A stretch of 64,000 nucleotides of DNA from Girardinichthys multiradiatus (taxonomy: Eukaryota > Chordata > Actinopteri > Cyprinodontiformes > Goodeidae): positions 17,935,784 to 17,999,783 of the forward strand of contig NC_061794.1 in the NCBI RefSeq assembly GCF_021462225.1, written 5' to 3'. A program made the position numbers and the translations under genes. Position 1 is the stretch's first letter, and every line of letters begins with the position of its first letter. Positions 59,301 through 64,000 of this stretch are shown here, piece after piece. The notes below the pieces were generated by a model, which was not told where the DNA came from, did not search any database, and saw only the letters and a program-made list of their open reading frames with translations.

Positions 59301-62300
59301 GAGTCACAGTGCATAGGTCTTCCAACAACATAATGACCCAAAACATGCAGCTAAAAGCACTTGAGAATGTCTGGTTTTAAAGAAATGGACAATTCCTAAA
59401 CACCCCTCAATAAGCCCAGATCTGACTCCTGTTGAAAATCTGAGAAAATTTCAGAAAATTGCAGAGTGGATATGTCACCCTTCAAACCAGAGACAGGTTG
59501 AGCAGTTTATTTAGGAAGACTGGGCCAAAGTACCTGTTGGCAGATGCAGATGTCTCATTGCAAAGTACAGTGATCAATTGTTGGCGGGGATTTCTGCAAA
59601 AGGTGCCGTCTCAAAATTTTAAATGAAGCGTGGCATCGTTTTTGTCCATGACACTTTTATTTGTTTAGCTATATGAAATATTCAGCTGAAGGAATATGAT
59701 TAAACGTTGTCTGCATATAACTGATGTACAACATTTATCTGCTTGATAAAGCTATGGTTCTCTAATGAGTTTAAAACTGCTAATTTTACTGAATCAAAGT
59801 TAAATGGTCTACTATAAATAGACAGATATATTCAGTCTTTACAAAATGCAGTAGCTGAAAGGTGGACATGCTGTGTTATTGTGAATGGGAGCTTATATTG
59901 GTGAGTAAATTGATAGATACATAGTACAGAAGGTCATAAGCTTTTTGGTTTTAAACTTAAACATATTTCTAAACAGTAAATCACCCAGCTTTGATTTGAG
60001 CTGAAGTTCAGCATGTGTCTGGTTCTGTTTGAAACCGTGAAAAAGCCCACATAAACAGTCTGTGAACTGTTCTTCAATGCTATTTTTCAGCTGAAAGTAT
60101 CGATTATGAGTAACAAGCTCATGCAGCCAGTTTTTGCCATAGTTTTCCTGGTTTTCCTTCCCCCTATTATGTTTCTGCTGACCTTTTAGAGAGACAGTAG
60201 CCACTTACTGGAAGGCCTAATGGCTGGCAGGATTACATGAGACAACGTTATTCCTCTATTTGAACAACATCAGCAGCAACCCTGGTGTTTTACATACACA
60301 CGGAGGGAAAAGCACAGGCAAACAAATCATTTAAGATGTTCTTATGTGTTTTCTATCAGGAAGCCCAGGAGCTTTGCACTTATGCACTTACAGTACTGTT
60401 TAAAAACATTAACACCCCTTGAACCTTTTCAAATGTTGGGACATTACTGTCTGGAAAATAATACATGGTTTCCAGATCATTTTATTTCACCCACAAATCT
60501 GAAAGATCCCTTCATCTGTACTGAGAGTCAATATTTTGAAGAGCCACCACTAATGGAAATGACAGCTGCAAATTCCTACCTGGTTTCCTACCAGCTTTAC
60601 ACATCTAGAGACATCTAGAATTGGGGGATTTTGGGGGTATCTGAGTCTGATTTACATACCACACCTTTTGAGCTTTTTTGTAAAAACATTGAAAACCTTG
60701 CATCCTTTTGTTTCACTTCAGCATCATTTGTTCACTGCCTGGTGTTTATCTATGTCCCAAAAATCCCAATCCAATAGGTTCAAGGGGTAGTAATACTTTT
60801 TCAAGGGACTGAGTGAAAATAATATGGGACACAAGTATAAAAAAATGAATGAGATCAACATTGTTAGCTGGAGGGAAGCAACATTGTGATTTTCTATGTT
60901 TACTATTTGTTTTCTCAACCCTCAGATCCGCTATGATGTTTGGCGTCGGGTTCTGAAGACCTTCTGGGCAGTTGTGGTGGGTTACTCCATGGTGGTACTG
61001 ATAGCCATCTACATGTATCAGTTCAGAAGTGTTTCTGCCCTATTCAGACAGATCATGGGCATGTCAGAAGAAGGGTGAGTGTCACTTTTTTTTATAGCAT
61101 TTTGTTGGAAACCAGGACGAATCTGATTTAAACAAATGTTATATTACACTTGGGTTTCTGTCATGCTGTTTGCCCTCCCTCGCCCAGACTCCGTGATCTG
61201 GGTTTTGAAAGGTACAGCACAGTGGAGCTGTTTGCACGTATTCTGCTTCCTGCTGCTTTCCTGTTGGCTTGTATCCTCCAGCTGCATTACTTCAACTCTG
61301 ACTTCCTCACTCTAACTGACCTGGACAATGTACCTGTTCAGGAGACTTCCAGGTAAAACAGGAAAATACATACTGTACTGTGCAAAGGAACCAGATTTTC
61401 TTTTAATCTTTAAAGTGGTCTTTAGCAATTATTTACCTAGCTTTTTTGACATTCTCCAATGGTTTATCTTGGAGTTTGGCTCTACTCAGTTTAGGAGCTG
61501 TTGTATATGATGATGAAAAAAACAACAACATTCCTTTAACTGGACCACAAATGGGTCCAGAAAAAATCTTTGGAAGACCTTAAGAGGATCTGCTGATCTG
61601 AAGCAAAAATTACAGGACAGTCTGGTTCTTTACCCATCAAAATCAAAACAAGCAAGGGATGAGTCAAAGCTTGTGCTCAGTCCATGATGTCAAAGGTTAT
61701 TTTAAGAGATTTCCAATCTACATGTAATTGTACATCAGCCAACGTTACACTTACAAACAAAACCAAAACATTTTAAACAACATTGTAAAACCTTGGGCTA
61801 TTTAACAAGTATCCAGAAAAAGACATGCATGTAACAGATTACTGTAACCATTGTTTTTGATCAAATTTCCTGCCTAATGTGCTGTTTATCTGAGAATATG
61901 CCTCACATCCTGTTATTTCTCCTCCAGACAGGAAGAACTAAAGACTTCAGTCAATATGATAGCAGACATGTAAGCACCTCCATTATTACATATCTTATTC
62001 GACTTAAGAACCATAGTAACGTGTGTGGTGCATTTCCTGTAGTTATACTATGATAGGATGGACTACACTTGTTCTTACTCAGTGTAAATATCACATTGTC
62101 ACTCTCAACGCAAAGCACTGACACATGGTTGGGACTTTAATTATTATATTGTTGTTATATTTTAATATTAGGTATAACTGTCTAAGAAAGTATCATGATG
62201 TTTATAACAAGAATGCAAAATCTGTCCCTAAATTGATTTTCCGAGGACTAAATGAAAGACCAGAAACAAACAAACGACAAGAAAACAACCTCATGATGAG

Positions 62301-63875
62301 ATGTATTGCACAGTCATTGTCTTTATATATCCCCGTGTCAAGTTTGCAGGTTATTAAAGGAGCCAAGCACATAGATTGACGGTGGCAAGAGCAGAGTTTT
62401 TAATAATAAATAATAACTTACAGGGAAACTTGCTGGAAGAGCAGGACATGGCGCATGGCAGAGTAACGGGAGAATCTAGCAAAGAACAATGAAAAAAGCA
62501 GGAATGTATATACTGAGGCAGGGATGAAAATGACAAAGGAACCAGGCGAAGTAATCAGAGCAGCTGTGGCAGAATGAGAGCAGGGACATTGAGGGAGGGA
62601 GACTAATAATGTGGAGGCATTTTGTGTAGTTAAAAAGTGTTTGTGTGTCTCAGACCGACTATTCCTGGATGAAAGGAAATAACAGGGGTCCAGTTCAGCT
62701 CAGGAATGAGGAGTTGACAAGAGTAATCAGATTTTGATGGTATAACTGTCACGTAGACCAGTTTGATGTCCTGCAGATATTTTGTTGGTCTAGTATTCCT
62801 GGAACTGTGATTGAGAATCAATGTTGGGGATGCCAAAAGTAAATGAGTATGATAAATTCGATTGGTCAAGAGGACCACATACACACCAATGCTTTGTATC
62901 TGTATAGAAACGCCCTGTAAGAACTGAAGGAAGGAAACTTCTGGAATTTTTGATGAAGATTTTGTTTTGTGCATTTTAATAAAGTAAAGTTCCTCCCGTG
63001 AAGGCTGGGAAGAGAGAAGACTTTGAGTTTTGTATTAACTGCTTTTAGCTCAGTAGTAAGGCTGCACTCTTCCACAATAAACACAAAGGGAGCTGAACTA
63101 TGACACAAAAGGATGTACAAACCAAAATGGAAAAAGCCTGAAACTTATGTAAGAGAATAAATCAAAATGCATACATGAAGGAAGACACAATACTACTACT
63201 AATAATAATAAAATAAGAAACTAAACGCAAAGGAATAAACTGATGTGGCAAAACCCCAAAGACAATAATAAACAATCAAATATGGCAAGACCTTTTATGA
63301 CAATAGTAAACCCAGAAATAATTAAAAAGGAACACAAAGGAAAACCAACACGCAAACACATGTGGATCATGACGCCCAGAGTTTTTTAAATTCAGGTTGG
63401 GTTAGCTAATTTAATCAACCTCAACCATCTTTTGACCAGATTTAGACACCACCCTTCTTGACTAGATAGACAGTAATACCATCCTTTCCATACCTAGAAA
63501 AGCACAACGATACTTGAGTGTGGACCATAAAAATAAGACTATTTGTTTAGTTTTTGGTCTCTACAGGAGAAAACCTCGGTTTTCATCCTCTGTTGTTTTT
63601 ACAGACTGATGTGAGGTTTTCCATTTGACTTTTAACTGTTAAAAGAGTAATCCAGTAGTTTCTTGAGACATTTGAGAAAATGTGGTTTAGTTGTGAATGC
63701 TTTGATCAGAACCTGGTTGTGACTGCACAGTGTAAAACAAATACACCATCATTTTTAGAAATGATTCATGAATTAAACAAGAAGACATTTTGTACTCATC
63801 ATATTGGCATCATTAAATGAAATGCTGTCATTTCATTCCCAGCATTAAAGAAAACATTGAAAAGTTGCAGAAAAG
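39172..63875 (+). CDS. Piezo-family mechanosensitive channel, first 20 coding exons (partial)
   Basis: Exons: 39172-39235, 40038-40133, 44660-44761, 44951-44996, 46139-46298, 46414-46627, 48159-48372, 52481-52646, 52903-53001, 53154-53195, 54237-54369, 54716-54870, 55695-55961, 57659-57767, 57953-58074, 58388-58447, 60926-61074, 61188-61352, 61928-61969 and 63843-63875. All join in phase: 2438 nt, about 812 residues of an expected 2,500-2,800. Piezo is a trimeric, force-gated cation channel of the plasma membrane; this part is the distal blade of four-helix transmembrane units. Signatures include [58 protein letters not shown] and [15 protein letters not shown] and KVVVTVLLG favour a PIEZO2-type protein over PIEZO1. 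Because it sits beside gnas, it may be a third vertebrate Piezo rather than piezo2 itself. The 3' two thirds lie beyond position 64000. Confidence 0.93.
40038..40133 (+). CDS. piezo coding exon 2
   Basis: 96 nt after TTTTCTCCTCAG. It encodes [20 protein letters not shown] and ends at LVTLK, finishing helix 1 and giving helix 2. FRYNGLS is near-identical to PIEZO2. Confidence 0.93.
41234..41325. repeat. (TA)n microsatellite
   Basis: About 92 bp of pure TA in piezo intron 2, with no transposon attached. Confidence 0.95.
43490..44385 (+). mobile_element. degenerate Tc1 with N-terminal half deleted
   Basis: The left end is TATTCATACCCCTTAAAC. Transposase core text follows: AAGCATGGTGGTGGCAGCAT, AGCTGGAACAGGGAAACTGG, GGATGGAACTAAATACAGG and CACTTTCCATCCAATCTGA. 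The right end is at GATATGAATACTATGCAAAA. The DNA-binding half is missing and the frame is broken. Confidence 0.85.
44660..44761 (+). CDS. piezo coding exon 3
   Basis: 102 nt, phase 1-1, between an ACCTTCTAG acceptor and a GTAAAA donor. It reads [20 protein letters not shown], then [15 protein letters not shown] corresponds to GHTGRLL of the family. Confidence 0.9.
44951..44996 (+). CDS. piezo coding exon 4
   Basis: 46 nt after TTTTTAACAG. It encodes [15 protein letters not shown], an extracellular linker matching the family pattern W-E-x(4)-x-x-G. Phase 1 to 2. Confidence 0.88.
45657..45696. repeat. perfect 18-bp inverted repeat with 4-nt loop
   Basis: GTGTTGTCACTCTTGCTC (45657-45674), loop TATT, then its exact reverse complement (45679-45696), in piezo intron 4. 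No known element boundary surrounds it. Confidence 0.95.
46139..46298 (+). CDS. piezo coding exon 5
   Basis: 160 nt from a TTTTTTTCAG acceptor to a GTGTCA donor. It encodes [20 protein letters not shown], a membrane helix, then RLCRKLLRP. The VPDIG/APDIG motif and the LCR that follows are Piezo hallmarks. It ends in phase 0. Confidence 0.92.
46414..46627 (+). CDS. piezo coding exon 6
   Basis: 214 nt. It begins with an acidic, serine-rich cytoplasmic linker ([20 protein letters not shown]), then [20 protein letters not shown]. The linker is shorter than in PIEZO2; KVVVTVLLG matches PIEZO2 closely. Confidence 0.93.
47340..47960 (+). mobile_element. Sleeping Beauty-like Tc1 remnant
   Basis: Text close to the salmonid Tc1 (Sleeping Beauty) group: GATGTCATGGCATAAGCTTC, TATAAACACCATGGGAATG, then GACTCAGTTACACCAG, CAGGAGGAATGGGCCAACAT and GAGAAGCTTGTGGAAGG. 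The region between the DNA-binding part and the C terminus, including the catalytic residues, is deleted. In piezo intron 6. Confidence 0.8.
48159..48372 (+). CDS. piezo coding exon 7
   Basis: 214 nt, phase 1 to 2. It encodes [19 protein letters not shown], a Trp-rich segment, [20 protein letters not shown] and [18 protein letters not shown]. This is among the best-conserved blade segments and resembles PIEZO2 more than PIEZO1. Confidence 0.95.
48900..49460. repeat. A-rich, purine-rich repeat of unknown class
   Basis: Purine-rich plus strand with repeated phrases of the kind ACATGAACTAGAAGACAAAA and CCAGGAAAATAATAAACAG, ending AACCCCAAATCATAACAG. It has the look of dispersed fish repeats, but I cannot place it in a family. 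Confidence 0.4.
50434..52043 (+). mobile_element. Tc1-C: complete, young Tc1 transposon (1610 bp)
   Basis: Terminal inverted repeats of about 205 bp (50434-50640, 51838-52043) begin CAGGTCCTTCTCAAAATATT. By eye they differ at only a handful of positions. Both ends have the TA target duplication (50432-50433, 52044-52045). It encodes an uninterrupted transposase. It is inserted in piezo intron 7, same strand as piezo. Confidence 0.95.
50762..51766 (+). CDS. Tc1-C transposase, apparently intact (334 aa)
   Basis: Cut-and-paste transposase of the Tc1/mariner superfamily. The ATG is in the context ATCATGGG and the frame ends at TGA 51767-51769. N-terminal helix-turn-helix ([18 protein letters not shown]) and a second basic DNA-binding domain up to about residue 115. 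Catalytic motifs are LFSDESKF (first Asp), [12 protein letters not shown] (second Asp) and [11 protein letters not shown] (Glu), with exactly 34 residues between the last two (DD34E). The C terminus [17 protein letters not shown] is the usual family ending. The length is normal (about 340) and there are no stops or shifts. With near-identical terminal repeats it is a candidate for a recently active copy. Confidence 0.93.
   Translation: MGKTADLTAVQKATIDTLKQEGKTQKEISERIGCSQSAVSRHFSGKSVGRKKCGRKRCTTRRGDRTLRKIVEKGRFQTLGDLRKQCTESGVETSRATVHRRVQEMGYRCRIPQVKPLLNQKQRQKRLTWATEKQQWTVAQWSKVLFSDESKFGMSFGNQGARVWRKTGEKEMPKCQKSSVKYPQSVMVWGAVSAAGVGPLCFIKGRINAASYQEILEHFMLPSAEKLYGDEDFIFHHDLAPAHSAKTTGKWFTDHGITVLNWPANSPDLNPIENLWDIVKRTLRDSRPNTLDELKAAIEASWASIRPQQCHRLIASMPRRIEAVISAKGFPTKY
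52481..52646 (+). CDS. piezo coding exon 8
   Basis: 166 nt after CTCTGTCCAG. It encodes [20 protein letters not shown], then a helix [24 protein letters not shown] is a possible N-glycosylation site in an extracellular loop. Ends phase 0. Confidence 0.92.
52903..53001 (+). CDS. piezo coding exon 9 (symmetric linker exon)
   Basis: 99 nt, phase 0-0, between TTCTTGTCAG and GTGACA. It encodes an acidic/proline linker [20 protein letters not shown] and then [13 protein letters not shown]. It could be skipped without a frameshift. Confidence 0.82.
53154..53195 (+). CDS. piezo coding exon 10 (42-nt microexon)
   Basis: 42 nt, phase 0-0, after CTGTCTTTTAG and before GTAAAC. It encodes [14 protein letters not shown] in the same cytoplasmic linker. 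It is short and symmetric, so it may be a cassette exon. Confidence 0.75.
53215..54070 (-). mobile_element. decayed Tc1-like transposon
   Basis: The left end TATACACTATTTTGCCAAAG belongs to a common fish Tc1 family. The minus strand retains transposase-like text ([15 protein letters not shown]) in a broken frame. The C-terminal part and other blocks are deleted. In piezo intron 10. Confidence 0.75.
54237..54369 (+). CDS. piezo coding exon 11 (tandem CAGCAG acceptor)
   Basis: 133 nt to a GTAATC donor, phase 0 to 1. It encodes [19 protein letters not shown] and, further on, [11 protein letters not shown]. The acceptor is a CAGCAG tandem (54234-54239), so the first Gln may be included or omitted. 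Linker sequence with low conservation. Confidence 0.8.
54716..54870 (+). CDS. piezo coding exon 12
   Basis: 155 nt after CATGTCAG, phase 1 to 0. An acidic stretch ([18 protein letters not shown]) precedes [15 protein letters not shown], the start of a conserved blade helix (QSYICALIAMM in PIEZO2). Confidence 0.93.
54871..55694. other. piezo intron 12, no element recognised
   Basis: AT-rich. The only oddity is a 15-bp tandem duplication around 55438-55467 (TGCACTTTTAATTAG, TGCACTTTCAATTAG) containing the palindrome AAAAGTGCACTTTT. Confidence 0.6.
55695..55961 (+). CDS. piezo coding exon 13
   Basis: 267 nt, phase 0-0. It starts [19 protein letters not shown], then [20 protein letters not shown] and a hydrophobic helix. 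SITYxxWLTF and RRRYAM are diagnostic of Piezo. Confidence 0.95.
56215..57180 (+). mobile_element. Tc1 remnant interrupted by a SINE
   Basis: The left terminal region has the text TTTTGTATTCAGCCCTCCTT and GTCCACCTGTGTGTAATC. The transposase start follows at 56568 ([20 protein letters not shown]). The body is lost after about 56690. The right end resumes at about 57090 with ATGGAAAAGTTCAAGGGTTA and ends near 57175. In piezo intron 13. Confidence 0.75.
56860..57025 (-). mobile_element. tRNA-derived SINE fragment
   Basis: On the minus strand an A-box-like TGGCTCAGGTGG (57006-56995) and a B-box-like GGTTCAAACC (56963-56954) have tRNA-like spacing. This is the pol III promoter arrangement of a fish SINE. 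It lies inside the Tc1 remnant. Confidence 0.65.
57659..57767 (+). CDS. piezo coding exon 14
   Basis: 109 nt, phase 0 to 1. It encodes [20 protein letters not shown] and an acidic/basic linker ending VMP. It matches the LFTITFWLLLRQHL helix of the family. Confidence 0.9.
57953..58074 (+). CDS. piezo coding exon 15
   Basis: 122 nt, phase 1 to 0. It encodes [20 protein letters not shown] and [13 protein letters not shown] and VSF-GK are invariant in the family. Confidence 0.95.
58388..58447 (+). CDS. piezo coding exon 16
   Basis: 60 nt, phase 0-0. It encodes [20 protein letters not shown], one whole membrane helix matching IVMYKIIYM in PIEZO2. Confidence 0.95.
59140..59640 (+). mobile_element. 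Tc1 transposase C-terminal remnant
   Basis: ACATAATGACCCAAAACATG (NDPKH), AAGAAATGGACAATTCCTAA, CAGATCTGACTCCTGTTGAA (DLTPVE) and TTTCTGCAAAAGGTGCCGT mark the catalytic and C-terminal region of a plus-strand transposase with stops. Confidence 0.7.
60385..60815 (-). mobile_element. Tc1 end remnants
   Basis: Left text ACACCCCTTGAACCTTTTC and right text TTCAAGGGGTAGTAATAC are inverted terminal fragments. AATGACAGCTGCAAATTCCT between them resembles the transposase 3' end. Heavily decayed. Confidence 0.55.
60926..61074 (+). CDS. piezo coding exon 17
   Basis: 149 nt after CAACCCTCAG, phase 0 to 2. It encodes [33 protein letters not shown] and a short loop. WRK-LK-FW and VLI-IY-YQF are Piezo hallmarks. 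Confidence 0.95.
61188..61352 (+). CDS. piezo coding exon 18
   Basis: 165 nt, phase 2-2. It encodes [20 protein letters not shown], then [26 protein letters not shown] and CILQLHYF match PIEZO1/2. Confidence 0.95.
61353..61927. other. piezo intron 18, nothing recognised
   Basis: AT-rich intron without an identifiable gene or repeat. Confidence 0.6.
61928..61969 (+). CDS. piezo coding exon 19
   Basis: 42 nt after TTTCTCCTCCAG, phase 2-2. It encodes [14 protein letters not shown] in the cytoplasmic linker that is poorly conserved between Piezo proteins. The call rests on phase, splice sites and order. Confidence 0.72.
61970..63842. other. piezo intron 19 with an unclassified repeat-like block
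   Basis: 62380-62620 is purine-rich (for example GGAAACTTGCTGGAAGAGCA) and recalls the 48900-49460 block in composition. Class unknown. The rest shows no gene. Confidence 0.4.
63843..63875 (+). CDS. piezo coding exon 20 (last one in the window)
   Basis: 33 nt after CATTCCCAG and before GTAAGA, phase 2-2. It encodes [11 protein letters not shown]. Short linker exon; supported by phase and consensus sites only. Confidence 0.65.
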
Positions 63876-64000
63876 GTAAGACTGTCCTGCTTTTTGAGTT
63901 CTGGATTAGTGGATCTTCTAGTTAGTTTCTGACATATAATATTTAACCTTGATGCAATTTCTTGTGAATTATTACGGTTAGGCATATCTGACTGATGAGG

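Larger units (their letters stand above)
58448..60925. other. piezo intron 16 with two Tc1 scraps
   Basis: Holds the fragments at about 59140-59640 and 60385-60815. Nothing is recognised in 58450-59130 or 59650-60380. Confidence 0.5.

Overview
The window is vertebrate nuclear DNA, almost certainly from a teleost (ray-finned) fish. Genes are split into short exons with GT-AG introns. The introns are crowded with Tc1/mariner, hAT and LINE repeats of kinds typical of fish genomes, together with long (TA)n arrays. A percomorph or cyprinodontiform is my guess from the repeat types, but I cannot fix the species.

Two protein genes explain the coding content, and both run off the window. On the minus strand (585 to 30485) lies the 5' two thirds of a stimulatory G-protein alpha subunit gene, gnas (Galpha-s). 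Nine coding exons encode about residues 1-264, including the palmitoylation N terminus, P-loop, switch I and switch II. The exons for the guanine-base motif and the receptor-binding C terminus lie off the left edge. A CpG-rich block (about 30880-32260) upstream of the gnas start codon is its likely promoter. On the plus strand (39172 to 63875) lie the first 20 coding exons of a Piezo mechanosensitive channel gene. They encode about 812 residues of the N-terminal blade and look more like PIEZO2 than PIEZO1. All 29 exons join in phase with consensus splice sites.

The two genes are head to head, with start codons 8.7 kb apart. In mammals the paralogues PIEZO2 and GNAL are also divergent neighbours. 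The pair here therefore looks like the sister (2R ohnologous) copy of that arrangement, with gnas in place of gnal and a Piezo gene that mammals appear to lack at GNAS.

Layout: 1-30346 is gnas exons and introns. The introns hold a LINE 3' end (about 1270-2297), Tc1 scraps, a near-complete Tc1 with one stop codon (7157-8784), an L1-like tail with a 16-bp target duplication (10912-12009), a decayed Tc1 (about 12890-13660), a hAT MITE (14724-14931), a foldback element (about 18269-18390), a (TA)n block (24472-24925), a DD38E-type Tc1 relative with very long terminal repeats (24926-26547) and a LINE reverse transcriptase remnant (about 26885-27740). 30486-39171 is intergenic: CpG island, a truncated Tc1 and a broken Tc1. 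39172-64000 is piezo; its introns hold a structurally intact and very young Tc1 element (50434-52043), a Sleeping Beauty-like remnant (about 47340-47960), several more Tc1 wrecks and a perfect 18-bp hairpin (45657-45696). I see no credible tRNA, rRNA, CRISPR or bacterial-type features, and no third host gene.
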